Shown: positions 26,024 to 34,913, counted from the stretch's first letter. The stretch: 58,493 nt of DNA from Burkholderiaceae bacterium (GCA_022702125.1 JAKOND010000024.1:1-58493); one strand, 5' to 3'. The notes: generated by a model not told the origin, from the letters alone. Made by a program: numbers and translations.

Positions 26024-27349
26024 ATGTCCCCTCCGCTGACCCGCATCCAGACCTCAACCCAGCTTCCGGCATCCGCCGACGTCGTCGTGATCGGCGGCGG
26101 CATCATCGGCATCTTCACCGCCTACTACCTCGCCAAGCGCGGCGTCTCGGTGGCCTTGGTCGAGAAGGGCGTGATCGGCGGCGAGCAATCCAGCCGCAAC
26201 TGGGGCTGGTGCCGCCAGCAGAACCGGGACGAGCGCGAGCTGCCGCTGGCCAGCAAGAGCCTGGATCTCTGGGAGCGCTTCGGAGCGGAGAGCGGCGAGG
26301 ACACGGGCTTCCGCCGCTGCGGGCTGTTCTACCTCAGCAATGACGACGACGAGCTGGCGCGCTGGGCCAAATGGCGCGAATTCGCCCGCACCGTGGGCGT
26401 GACCACCCACATGCTCGATGGCCGCCAGGCCACCGAGCGCGGCAAGGTGACCGGCCGCGCCTGGAAGGGCGGCGTCTTCTCGCCGACCGACGGCACCGCC
26501 GATCCCGGATTGGCCGCGCCGGCGGTGGCGGCGGCGGTGATGAAGCTCGGCGGCAGCGTCCACCAGAACTGCGCGGCGCGCGGCCTCGAGCTGGAAGGCG
26601 GGCGGGTCGGCGGCGTGGTGACGGAGGCGGGCGTCATCAAGACCAGGATCGCCGTCCTGGCGGGCGGCGCGTGGGCCTCCTCCTTCTGCCGCCAGCTCGG
26701 TGTCCGCTTTCCCCAGGCCTCGATCCGCCAGTCCATCCTCAGCGTGGCGCCGGTGGACCACGACTTGCCCGACGTGCTGTACGCCGACGGCGTGTCGATC
26801 ACGCGCCGGAGGGACGGACGGTTCGCCCTGGCGATCACCGGACGCGCCCGCGTCGACCCCACGCCGCAATTCGTGCGCTACGCGCCCCAGTTCATCCCGA
26901 TGTTCGCGAAGCGCTGGCGCAACCTGATGCCGGGCGGCCTGCAGGGCGTGCGCAGCGGGCACGAGACGCTGCGGAAGTGGCGGCTCGATGCGCCCACGCC
27001 CATGGAGCGGATGCGCGTGCTGGATCCACGCCCGGACATGCCGACCATCCAGCAGACCCGCCGCCGCGTCATCGAACTGGTGCCCGAGCTCGCGCAGTCG
27101 CGGATCACGGATGCCTGGGCCGGGTTCGTGGACAGCACGCCCGACGGCGTGCCCGGCATCGGCGAAGTGGACGGCATCCCGGGCTTCGTCCTGGCCGCGG
27201 GATTCTCGGGGCACGGCTTCGGCATCGGCCCCGGCGCGGGCCACCTGATCGCCGACATCGTCAGCGGCGTCTCGCCGATCGAGGATCCCGAGCCGTACCA
27301 CCCTTCCCGTTTCAACGGCCCCTCGTGGGGAAAGGTCGCCGATTTCTGA
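26024..27349 (+). CDS. FAD-dependent oxidoreductase, DAO family
   Basis: A 441-aa flavoprotein of the DadA/DAO fold. The dinucleotide site is VVVIGGGIIGIFTAYYLAKRG (about 20-40), followed by SSRNWGWCRQQNRDERELPLA, a hallmark of one branch of amine/amino-acid dehydrogenases. The C-terminal FAD motif is AAGFSGHGFGIGPGAGHLIAD. It oxidises a primary or secondary amine or D-amino acid, passing electrons to oxygen or quinone. It belongs to a different branch from the PuuB-like enzyme at 22242-23534, so the cluster may oxidise two successive C-N bonds. Its promoter region carries conserved element A, and a double GNAT gene follows after 57 nt. Confidence 0.88.
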   Translation: MSPPLTRIQTSTQLPASADVVVIGGGIIGIFTAYYLAKRGVSVALVEKGVIGGEQSSRNWGWCRQQNRDERELPLASKSLDLWERFGAESGEDTGFRRCGLFYLSNDDDELARWAKWREFARTVGVTTHMLDGRQATERGKVTGRAWKGGVFSPTDGTADPGLAAPAVAAAVMKLGGSVHQNCAARGLELEGGRVGGVVTEAGVIKTRIAVLAGGAWASSFCRQLGVRFPQASIRQSILSVAPVDHDLPDVLYADGVSITRRRDGRFALAITGRARVDPTPQFVRYAPQFIPMFAKRWRNLMPGGLQGVRSGHETLRKWRLDAPTPMERMRVLDPRPDMPTIQQTRRRVIELVPELAQSRITDAWAGFVDSTPDGVPGIGEVDGIPGFVLAAGFSGHGFGIGPGAGHLIADIVSGVSPIEDPEPYHPSRFNGPSWGKVADF

Positions 27350-27406
27350 GCGCCGTCCGCGAGCGAACTCGTCCCTCCATCCACCAGTCCTCCAGAAAGC
27401 ATTCCC

Positions 27407-28285
27407 ATGACCCCACTCCTCGCCGAAACGCCCGCTGCCGGCAGCGCAGCGCTGCGGCCGATGACGGCCGCCGATTTGGAGCCGTCGCATGCCTTGTCGG
27501 CCGAACTGCGCTGGCCGCACCGTCCCGTCGATTGGGCGCAGACCTTCGCCCATGCCGAAGGCTTCGTGGCCGAGATCGACGGCCGGGTCGTCGCGACCGC
27601 CCAGCGCTGGCGCTGGGGCGACCGCCACGCCAGCATCGGCCTGGTGATCGTCTCGCCGGCCTGCCGGGGCCGGCGCATCGGCAACCGCCTGATGACCGCG
27701 CTCCTCGACGGCCTCGAAGGCTGCACCGTGCTGCTGCACGCCACGCCCGAGGGCCGGGGCCTCTACGAACGCCTGGGTTTCGCGCGCATCGGCGAACTGA
27801 GCCAGCATCAGGGGACCGCGCAGTCCGTCGCGCCGGTCGCGCTGCCGGCCGGCTGCCGGCTGCGCCCCGCCGGCGCCAACGAATTGCCCGCGCTGCAGGC
27901 GCTCGACGCCGAGGCGCGCGGCATGCCCCGCCAGGCCTTGATCGCCGACCTGCTCGGCAGCGCCGAGTCGTGCGTGGTGTTCGACCGGGACAACGAGCCC
28001 CGCGGCTTCGCGATGCTCCGCCGCTTCGGCCGCGGCCACGTGATCGGGCCGGTGGTGGCGCCCGATGCCGAGTGCGCGAAGGCGCTGATCGCGCATCTGG
28101 TGAGCACGAACGCCGGCAACTTCACCCGCATCGACATCGACAAGGCCAGCGACCTGATGGGTTGGCTCGAGTCGACCGGCTTGCCGTCGGTGGACGAGCC
28201 GACCACGATGCTGCGCGGCGAGCTGCCGGCGCCCGCGCCCGGCGGCGCCAGGCTCTTCGCGATCGTGACGCAGGCGCTGGGCTGA
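27407..28285 (+). CDS. tandem GNAT N-acetyltransferase
   Basis: A 292-aa protein with an N-terminal GNAT domain (about 15-140). Its acetyl-CoA loop reads VSPACRGRRIGNRLM, a Q/RxxGxG/A-type motif, and its beta-bulge region ends in LYERLGF. A second, more divergent GNAT-like half (about 148-290) corresponds to the C-terminal domain often called Acetyltransf_18. Such proteins acetylate amines or amino acids with acetyl-CoA. The gene lies between the FAD oxidase and the aminotransferase and is likely cotranscribed with the oxidase. With the M20 deacylase downstream it could form an acetyl protection/deprotection pair, but this is inference. Confidence 0.83.
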   Translation: MTPLLAETPAAGSAALRPMTAADLEPSHALSAELRWPHRPVDWAQTFAHAEGFVAEIDGRVVATAQRWRWGDRHASIGLVIVSPACRGRRIGNRLMTALLDGLEGCTVLLHATPEGRGLYERLGFARIGELSQHQGTAQSVAPVALPAGCRLRPAGANELPALQALDAEARGMPRQALIADLLGSAESCVVFDRDNEPRGFAMLRRFGRGHVIGPVVAPDAECAKALIAHLVSTNAGNFTRIDIDKASDLMGWLESTGLPSVDEPTTMLRGELPAPAPGGARLFAIVTQALG

Positions 28286-28394
28286 AGCCCGCCGCCATGC
28301 GCGCCGACCGTGCCAGCGCTCCTGGGGCATCCGCCGCCTCGGGGCACGCCGTCCGGCGCGGCGGACACCGATCCGATCCGATTGCGCGGGCAGG

Positions 28395-28489
28395 CCGAAC
28401 GATCTGCCGTCCGCGCTCCGACAAACGCAGTCCGCTGCGTGCGATGACCCCAAAGCGGCACCCGGTCCACGGCATCGGAAATTAAGCTG
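28395..28489 (+). promoter_or_regulatory. 95-bp conserved upstream element, copy B
   Basis: Second copy of the element at 25842-25936, with the same spacing of every block: CGCA(28426-28429)-N10-TGCG(28440-28443), ACCCCAAAGC (28447-28456), CGGAAATTAAGCTG (28476-28489). It ends 42 nt upstream of the aminotransferase start at 28532, which fits a promoter with its upstream activator or repressor site. Confidence 0.7.
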
Positions 28490-28531
28490 GCAGTCATCTT
28501 CCTTCCCATCTTCCCTCCACGTCCTGCTGCC

Positions 28532-29935
28532 ATGACCCATCCCATCGCCCTCCCTGCCCATGCCGCGCTCGAAGCCGTCGACCGCGCGCACCTGATCCAT
28601 CCGGTCGCGCCCTGGCGCGCGCACGAGGAGCGCGGTCCGATCCTGCTCGCCTCCGGCCGCGGATCCTGGCTCACCGATGCCCAGGGCCACGAGCTGCTGG
28701 ATGCCTTCGCCGGCCTGTGGTGCGTCAACGTGGGCTACGGCCAGGAAAGCGTGGTGCAGGCGGCGGCGGAGCAGATGCGCACGCTGCCCTACGCCACCGG
28801 CTATTTCCACTTCGGCAGCGAACCCGCGATCCGCCTGGCCGAGAAGCTGGTGCAGATCACGCCCGCATCGCTGACCCGGGTCTACCTGACCCTGGGCGGT
28901 TCGGAGGCGGTGGACGCGGCAGTCCGCTTCGTCGTGCAGTACCACAACGCCCTGGGCAGGCCGTCCAAAAAGCATTTCATCTCGCTGGAGCGCGGCTACC
29001 ACGGCTCCTCCTCGACCGGCGCGGGCCTGACCGCGCTGCCGGTTTTCCACCGCGGCTTCGACCTGCCGCTGCCGACGCAGCATTACATCCCTTCGCCCAA
29101 CCCCTATCGCCATGCCGACGGCGGCGATCCGCAGTCGCTGATCGCCGCGTCGGTGGCGGCGCTCCGCGCCAAGGTCGCCGAACTCGGCGCCGAGAATGTG
29201 GCTGCCTTCTTCTGCGAGCCGATCCAAGGTTCGGGCGGCGTTATCGTGCCGCCCCAGGGCTGGCTCAAGGCCATGCGCGATGCGGCGCGCGAACTCGACA
29301 TCCTGTTCGTGGTGGACGAGGTCATCACCGGCTTCGGCCGTACCGGCCCGATGTTCGCGTGCGAGGCCGAAGACGTCGAGCCCGACCTGCTGACCATGGC
29401 CAAGGGCCTGACCGCCGGCTACGTGCCGATGGGCGCGACCATGATGAGCGAGCGGGTCTACGCCGCCATCGCCGATGGCGCGCCGCCCGGCATGCCGATC
29501 GGCCACGGCGCGACCTACTCGGGCCATCCGGTGAGCGCCGCGGTGGCGCTGGAAGTCCTGCGCCTCTACCAGGAAGGCGGGGTGCTGGCCAACGGGCAGC
29601 GCGTGGCCGCCCACTTCGCGGCCGGACTCGACGCGCTGCGCGCGCACCCGCTGGTCGGCGACGCGCGCCACCGCGGCCTGCTCGGCGCGCTGGAACTGGT
29701 GAGCGACAAGGCGTCGAAGCGCGGTTTCGACACCGCGCTCGGGCTGTCGGACCGCATCTTCCGCACCGGCTACCGCAACGGGCTGGTGTTCCGCTCCTTC
29801 GGCGACCACATCCTGGGCTTCGCGCCGGCGCTGACTTTCACCGAGGACGAATTCGCGCAGATGTTCGCCCGCCTGCGCAAGACGCTCGACGAGGTACTCG
29901 ACATGCCCGACGTCCGGGCCGCGATGGCCGCCTGA
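28532..29935 (+). CDS. class-III aminotransferase, putrescine/omega-amine type
   Basis: A 467-aa PLP enzyme. It has the N-terminal segment typical of omega-transaminases (HLIHPVAPWR), the phosphate-cup region GSEAVDAAVRF, the cofactor acid in FVVDEVITGFGRTG and the Schiff-base Lys in LTMAKGLTAGYVPMGA. The AKGLTAGY context is that of omega-amino-acid/putrescine:pyruvate transaminases (SpuC-like), and differs from the MGKPMGNG enzyme at 11804. It would transfer the amino group of an amine or omega-amino acid to pyruvate, giving an aldehyde for the dehydrogenase at 32186. It is controlled by element B, and an Lrp regulator follows 64 nt later. Confidence 0.88.
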   Translation: MTHPIALPAHAALEAVDRAHLIHPVAPWRAHEERGPILLASGRGSWLTDAQGHELLDAFAGLWCVNVGYGQESVVQAAAEQMRTLPYATGYFHFGSEPAIRLAEKLVQITPASLTRVYLTLGGSEAVDAAVRFVVQYHNALGRPSKKHFISLERGYHGSSSTGAGLTALPVFHRGFDLPLPTQHYIPSPNPYRHADGGDPQSLIAASVAALRAKVAELGAENVAAFFCEPIQGSGGVIVPPQGWLKAMRDAARELDILFVVDEVITGFGRTGPMFACEAEDVEPDLLTMAKGLTAGYVPMGATMMSERVYAAIADGAPPGMPIGHGATYSGHPVSAAVALEVLRLYQEGGVLANGQRVAAHFAAGLDALRAHPLVGDARHRGLLGALELVSDKASKRGFDTALGLSDRIFRTGYRNGLVFRSFGDHILGFAPALTFTEDEFAQMFARLRKTLDEVLDMPDVRAAMAA

Positions 29936-29999
29936 AGCCCTGGCCGGACAGCCTGGAAACCGAGCAGAATCCTGCCCTCACCAATCGGGGCCCCCTGTG

Positions 30000-30494
30000 A
30001 TGTCAGAAGCATTGAAGATCGATCGGCTCGACCTGCGAATCCTGTCGCAGCTCCAGCGTAACGGCCGGATGACCAACGTGGACCTGGCCGACGCCGTCGG
30101 CCTGTCGCCCAGCCCCTGCCTCATCCGCGTCAAGCGGCTGGAGCAGGCCGGCTACATCGCGGGCTACGGGGCGCACCTGCGGCTGGAGCGCCTCGGCGAC
30201 ACGCTGACCGTGTTCACCGAGGTCACGCTGACCGACCATCACCGGGAAGATTTCCATCGGTTCGAGACCGCGATCCGCGACGTCGACGAGGTGCTCGAAT
30301 GCCACCTGGTCAGCGGTGGGTACGACTACCTCCTTCGTTTCCTGACCCGCGGGGTGAACCACTACCAGGAAGTGATCGAAGGGCTGCTCGAGCGCAACAT
30401 CGGCATCGCCAAGTACTTCAGCTACATCGTCATCAAATCGCCGTTCATCAAGACGCACTGCTCGATCGACAAGTTGTTCGTGCATCCCCGCTGA
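30000..30494 (+). CDS. Lrp/AsnC family transcriptional regulator
   Basis: A regulator of about 164 aa with an N-terminal winged helix (NVDLADAVGLSPSPCL) and a C-terminal RAM domain (LVSGGYDYLLRF). It closely resembles the regulator at 13176-13679. A GTG immediately precedes the ATG at 30000 and could be the start instead. Its position inside the amine-catabolic series makes it the leading candidate to bind the two 95-bp elements upstream of the oxidase and aminotransferase genes. A small amino acid or the pathway amine is the probable ligand. Confidence 0.93.
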   Translation: MSEALKIDRLDLRILSQLQRNGRMTNVDLADAVGLSPSPCLIRVKRLEQAGYIAGYGAHLRLERLGDTLTVFTEVTLTDHHREDFHRFETAIRDVDEVLECHLVSGGYDYLLRFLTRGVNHYQEVIEGLLERNIGIAKYFSYIVIKSPFIKTHCSIDKLFVHPR

Positions 30495-30884
30495 GGGCAG
30501 GTGCACGACAGTCCCGCGTCGCCGACCGGGGAGGCTCGGGCGCCGGACACGAACCGGCCCGCGATGGGTCGGCGGCCGCGCGGCCCGGATGGCGTCCCCG
30601 CCTTCCTCGCTCGTTTCGCGCGCTTCGCACACTCCGCACTGCCGAGGCGCTGCGGCGGAGGAGGGTGACCGCATTCTCGGCGCGCGCGGTCCTGCCCCCC
30701 GGCCGGCGAAGAACAAAATGGCGGCGGCATGGCCACAACGACACGATATGCCGGGCGGCGCGTCGAATTCGCATCCTGCCGGGCCGGTGCGGTCGGTAAG
30801 CTTTCTTCCCTGTCGTCCTGCGGCGGGCGGTGTCGGAAATCCTGTCCGGAACCCTGTCGCGGGACCCGAACATGGAGAATTTCG
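30495..30884. other. intergenic before the M20 hydrolase gene
   Basis: About 390 nt with no supported gene. GGAG at 30874-30877 is the ribosome binding site of the following gene. GGTAAGCT at about 30796-30803 partly resembles the AAATTAAGCT block of elements A and B, but the other blocks are absent. Confidence 0.45.
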
Positions 30885-32141
30885 ATGGAATCGCTGCCAG
30901 TCGCACCGATGCGGCAACCGGAAACCGCGCCGGTTTCCTTTGAAGACATCGAGCAGCCGATCGCCGACCTGCTGCCGGACCTGGTCGCGCTGCGCCGAAA
31001 CCTGCATGCCCATCCCGAACTCGCTTTCCAGGAGCACCGGACGGCCGGCATCGTCGCGGAATCGCTCCGGCAACTGGGGCTGGAGGTGCACACGGGCATC
31101 GGCGGCACCGGCGTGGTGGGCGTGCTGCGTTGCGGCGACGGCACCCGCAGCGTCGGGCTGCGAGCCGACATGGACGCGCTGCCGATGACGTCCGCGAACG
31201 CGCTCGCCCATTCCAGCCGCCATCCGGGCATCCACCACGGCTGCGGCCACGACGGCCACACCGCCATGCTGCTCGGCGCCGCCCGGCAGCTCGCGCGGAC
31301 CCGGCGGTTCGACGGCACGGTGAACTTCGTCTTCCAGCCGGCCGAGGAAGGCAAGGGCGGCGCGCGGGCGATGATCGAGGACGGGCTGTTCGAGCGTTTC
31401 CCCTGCGATGCCGTCTACGCGGCGCACAACTGGCCGGACCTTCCCCTGGGCCAGGCCCAGACCCGGACCGGCCCCATCATGGCGGCGGCCGATCGCTTCG
31501 ACATCGTGCTGCGGGGACGCGGAGGCCATGCGGCGCAGCCGCACCACACGCCCGACGCGATCCTGGCCGCGAGCCAACTGGTGGCGCAACTGCACACCAT
31601 CGTCTCGCGGCGCATCGATCCTTCCGAGTCGGCCGTGCTGTCGGTGACCCGCATCGAAGGCGGCCACAGCCACAACATCCTGCCAGCCGAGGTCGCGATC
31701 ACCGGTACGGTCCGCAGCTTCGATGCGGCGTCGCAGGATCGCATCGAGGCTGCCTTGCGCGAAACCGCCGCGGGCGTCGCCCTGGCGTCCGGGACGCGGA
31801 TCGAGGTGAACTACCTCCGCTACTACCCCGCCACGCACAACACGGCCGCCGAGGCCGGATGCGCGCTCGCGGCGGCGCGCGCCGTAGGCCTGGACGCCCG
31901 GCCGGCCCCACGGCCGGCCTTCACCTCCGAAGACTTCTCCTTCATGCTGCAGAAGCGTCCGGGCGCCTACCTCTGGCTCGGTCAGGGCCGTGGCGACCCG
32001 CATGCGGTCGGCGAGGCGCCGCTGCACCATCCGTGCTACGAGTTCAATGATGCGGCCCTGCCGCTGGGCATCCGGTGGTTCTGCGAGGTCGCCGAGCGTG
32101 CGCTGCGCGTCCCTGGCATGTCCGACGCCCGGCTGGCCTGA
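30885..32141 (+). CDS. M20 family amidohydrolase, HipO/IAA-amino-acid hydrolase type
   Basis: A 418-aa dinuclear metallohydrolase of the M20D branch. The segments LHAHPELAFQEH, ADMDALP, HHGCGHDGHTAML, QPAEEGKGG and the final HHPCYEFND supply the expected metal ligands and the catalytic Glu of the EE pair. The dimerisation domain lies at about 200-310 (GRGGHAAQPH). It removes an acyl group from an N-acyl amino acid or amine, as in hippurate or N-acetyl-diamino-acid hydrolysis. The ATG at 30885 with GGAG 7 nt upstream is preferred over in-frame codons farther upstream. In context it would free the amine for transamination or oxidation. Confidence 0.9.
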   Translation: MESLPVAPMRQPETAPVSFEDIEQPIADLLPDLVALRRNLHAHPELAFQEHRTAGIVAESLRQLGLEVHTGIGGTGVVGVLRCGDGTRSVGLRADMDALPMTSANALAHSSRHPGIHHGCGHDGHTAMLLGAARQLARTRRFDGTVNFVFQPAEEGKGGARAMIEDGLFERFPCDAVYAAHNWPDLPLGQAQTRTGPIMAAADRFDIVLRGRGGHAAQPHHTPDAILAASQLVAQLHTIVSRRIDPSESAVLSVTRIEGGHSHNILPAEVAITGTVRSFDAASQDRIEAALRETAAGVALASGTRIEVNYLRYYPATHNTAAEAGCALAAARAVGLDARPAPRPAFTSEDFSFMLQKRPGAYLWLGQGRGDPHAVGEAPLHHPCYEFNDAALPLGIRWFCEVAERALRVPGMSDARLA

Positions 32142-32185
32142 TTCGACGGCCGACCCACTCCCTTCCCACCCTCCGGGTCTTTTCC

Positions 32186-33658
32186 ATGAGCATTCCCTTT
32201 CTCGATCGCCTGCGCAGCGCCGGCCGGCTGGACCAACTCTTCATCGACGGCCAGTGGACTGCCCCCCGGGGCACGACGCGCATGCCCGTCGTCGATCCCT
32301 CGACGGAGGAGGCGGTGGCGGAGGTCGCCCTGGGCAATGCCCAGGACGTCGACCGCGCCGTGGCCGCGGCGCGGCGCGCCTTCGCGGATTGGTCGTGCTG
32401 CGATCCGAAGGAGCGCGCCGAGAAGATCGGCCGCCTCCATGCCCTGGTCCTGGAGCGCGCCGAGACCTTCGCGCAGGCCATTTCTCTGGAGATGGGCGCC
32501 GCGATCGCCACCGCGCGCTCTGCGCAGGTCCCGGTCGCCGCGGAGCATCTGCGCGTCGCACGCGACCTGGCGCGCGACTACGCCTTCATGGTGCGACGCG
32601 ACGGCATGGCCATCGTGCGCGAGCCCATCGGCGTGTGCAGCCTGATCACTCCCTGGAACTGGCCGCTCTACCAGATCACCGCCAAGGTCGGCCCGAGCCT
32701 TGCGGCCGGCTGCACCGTCGTGCTCAAGCCGAGCGAGCTGTCGCCGTTCAGCGCGATCCTGTTCGCCGAGGCGGTCCAGGACGCCGGTTTTCCGGACGGT
32801 GTCTTCAACCTCGTGGCGGGCGAAGGGCACGACGTGGGCGCCGCGATGTCCTCGCATCCCGATGTCGACATGGTCTCGATCACCGGATCGACCCGTGCGG
32901 GCATCCTGGTGGCGCAGGCCGCGGCGCCCACGGTCAAGCGCGTCGCCCAGGAACTGGGCGGCAAGTCGCCGAACGTCATCCTGCCGGATGCGGACCTCGC
33001 GCGCGCGGTGCCCGCCGGGGTCGCGGCCGGGATGCGCAATGTCGGCCAATCGTGCAGCGCGCCGACCCGCATGGTCGTCCCGCGCGAGCGCCTCGCCGAG
33101 GTGGAACGGCTCGCGGTCGAGGCGGTGTCCCGGCTCGTGGTCGCCGATCCGCGTTCGGAATCGGCCACCCACGGCCCGGTGGCCAACCGCGCGCAGTTCG
33201 TCCGGGTGCAGGAGATGGTCGAGGCCGGCATCGCCGAAGGCGCCCGGCTGCTGTGCGGCGGATCCGGCCGTCCGGACGGCCTGGCGCGAGGCTTCTACGT
33301 ACGTCCGACCGTGTTCTCGGATGTGCATACCAGGATGCGGATCGCGCAAGAAGAGATCTTCGGCCCGGTCCTCTGCATCATCCCCTACGACACCGTGGAA
33401 GAGGCGGTCGCCATCGCGAACGACACGGTCTACGGCCTGGGCGCCCATGTCCAGGGCGAGGACCTGGGCGCCGCGCGCGCCGTCGCCGCACGGATTCGCT
33501 CCGGCCAGGTGCACATCAACAACCCGGCCTGGAACCCCCACGCGCCGTTCGGCGGCTACAAGCGCTCGGGCAACGGCCGCGAATACGGCGTGGAGGGCCT
33601 GCAGGAATACCTGGAAACCAAGGCCATCCTCGGATACGAAGCAAAGGAGAGCGCATGA
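32186..33658 (+). CDS. aldehyde dehydrogenase family protein
   Basis: A 490-aa NAD(P)-dependent aldehyde dehydrogenase. Catalytic Cys is in NVGQSCSAPTR, general-base Glu in AQELGGKSPN, oxyanion Asn in TPWNWPLYQ, and the coenzyme site is ITGSTRAGILVAQ. It is in the broad betaine-aldehyde/gamma-aminobutyraldehyde-type group. It is distinct from the GabD-like enzyme at 15477-16952, so the cluster encodes two aldehyde-oxidising steps. The start at 32186 is 44 nt after the M20 stop. The stop overlaps the bicupin start (ATGA), which indicates tight coupling with that protein. Confidence 0.9.
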   Translation: MSIPFLDRLRSAGRLDQLFIDGQWTAPRGTTRMPVVDPSTEEAVAEVALGNAQDVDRAVAAARRAFADWSCCDPKERAEKIGRLHALVLERAETFAQAISLEMGAAIATARSAQVPVAAEHLRVARDLARDYAFMVRRDGMAIVREPIGVCSLITPWNWPLYQITAKVGPSLAAGCTVVLKPSELSPFSAILFAEAVQDAGFPDGVFNLVAGEGHDVGAAMSSHPDVDMVSITGSTRAGILVAQAAAPTVKRVAQELGGKSPNVILPDADLARAVPAGVAAGMRNVGQSCSAPTRMVVPRERLAEVERLAVEAVSRLVVADPRSESATHGPVANRAQFVRVQEMVEAGIAEGARLLCGGSGRPDGLARGFYVRPTVFSDVHTRMRIAQEEIFGPVLCIIPYDTVEEAVAIANDTVYGLGAHVQGEDLGAARAVAARIRSGQVHINNPAWNPHAPFGGYKRSGNGREYGVEGLQEYLETKAILGYEAKESA

Positions 33659-34371
33659 CTGATCTGGTAATGCTGCACCGCGCAGGCGATGCACCGTTGA
33701 ATACTGTTTTCCGCCCGGGCGGCTTCGGGCCGGACGATCCGCTGGCGCCGTACCGCGAACTCGCCGGGGAAGGACTCCCCTCGGTAGCGGCCGGCCGCGT
33801 GCGGTTCCAGGGCGACATCCATGTCGCGGAGTTCCCGCACATCGAAACCCTGGTGGTGGTCGGGGGCCTGCTGACGCTCGTCGCGGCGGATGCGCAACCC
33901 CTGGTGCTCGGCATCGGGGAGGGTGCCGTCATCGGCCGCGGCGCGGACGTGCGGATCCAGGCGGATGCGCCCGCGACCTTCGTGTTCTACGTGTCCACCG
34001 GCAGCGACGCCGGCCCGGGCGGCGTCACCGCGCTGAAGGCGGACGCGAACTTCAAGCCTTCCGCTTCGACGCTGCCTCCGGAAGTGCTGATCGGGCCGGC
34101 GCCGGAATGCCGCAGCGACAACGTCTTCACCGACGAAGCCCGCGGCTACTTGGCCGGCGCCTGGGACTCGACGCCCTACAAGCGGATCGTCCGCGCGCAC
34201 CGCATCCACGAGTTCATGTACATCGTGAACGGGAGCGTCCGCTTCGAGAAGCCCGACGGCTCCTCCGAGACGGCGGACGCCGGAGACGCCCTCTTCGTGC
34301 CGCAATCCGCTCCGATCGGATGGGAAAGCCGGGAGCGCGTCGCTAAGTTCTACGTGGTGCAGCCCGCCTGA
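33655..34371 (+). CDS. bicupin protein, Cupin_3/DUF861-like
   Basis: A 238-aa protein with two cupin-like halves (about 25-105 and 145-238). The second contains HRIHEFMYIVNGSVRFEKPDG and DAGDALFVPQSAPIGWES, the usual cupin motif pair, with His and Glu that could bind a metal. The first half has fewer candidate ligands (HVAEFPHIETLVVVGG). Proteins of this type include ureidoglycine aminohydrolase-like enzymes and uncharacterised partners of amine-oxidation genes. The start codon overlaps the dehydrogenase stop by 4 nt. Its role is unknown; it may be a small-molecule hydrolase/isomerase or a ligand-binding protein. It is the last gene of the catabolic series. Confidence 0.8.
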   Translation: MTDLVMLHRAGDAPLNTVFRPGGFGPDDPLAPYRELAGEGLPSVAAGRVRFQGDIHVAEFPHIETLVVVGGLLTLVAADAQPLVLGIGEGAVIGRGADVRIQADAPATFVFYVSTGSDAGPGGVTALKADANFKPSASTLPPEVLIGPAPECRSDNVFTDEARGYLAGAWDSTPYKRIVRAHRIHEFMYIVNGSVRFEKPDGSSETADAGDALFVPQSAPIGWESRERVAKFYVVQPA

Positions 34372-34572
34372 TTCCGGCTGCTGGCCGTAGGAGGCGATCC
34401 ATCCGTCTTTCCTGCCTGGGGGCTTTCCGGCTCCATCGGCCGAAAACCGGAATGCACGATGACGAAGCGCAGGCATGGCGATGGCCGGATCGACACGATC
34501 GATCGCGGCGGCAGAACTGCGGCGTCGATGCCGCAGCACATCCCGGTGCGGCACCGATCTGACCGATGCCGC

Positions 34573-34692
34573 ATGGCGATCCCCTTTGCTACCGGCGGAG
34601 CCACCGACGTCCTGGGACGCGATGCCGGCCAAGCGCTGGGGCGGGCCTTCGCTGCGGACAACCTGGGCGGCTGGGGGCAGGAGTTCCAGCGC
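34573..34692 (+). pseudogene. remnant of a Bug/TctC-type tripartite transporter receptor
   Basis: A 40-codon stretch reads MAIPFATGGATDVLGRDAGQ and continues with ALGRAFAADNLGGWGQEFQR. It matches the conserved N-terminal part of mature Bug (Bordetella uptake gene) receptors, which have VPF-x-x-GGxTDxxAR, then QxLGxxxGQxxVVDNRGGAGG. No signal peptide precedes it, the bases around it are in no consistent frame, and nothing downstream continues the fold. It is a decayed gene fragment beside a tRNA. Confidence 0.6.
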
Positions 34693-34913
34693 TCGGCATC
34701 GTGGCTCGTTCGCGGGTCGTCGGCATGCTTCAGCCGAGCGCCGTGGAACGCAGCGAAAGATGCGTGCTGGAGCGTTTGGCTAGCTCCGGCATCTCCCGCA
34801 TTGAGGAAGACAGGTCTGGCCCTCCTGGCTCACCACGGCAGCAAGGGAGAGCCTAGAAGGAAGGAACAGGGTTTTGGAAAAGATCTCTAGAAGTCTTGCA
34901 GGCAGGCATGCGG

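Noticed and set aside
26054-29809. A 1251-codon minus-strand open frame across the oxidase, GNAT and aminotransferase genes
   Set aside because: Shadow frame; all three plus-strand genes have complete family motifs and sensible starts, while this frame has none.
34693-34913. Possible insertion-sequence remnant between the receptor fragment and the tRNA terminator
   Set aside because: Frames are open in places but give no transposase motif, and no inverted or direct repeat ends could be found.
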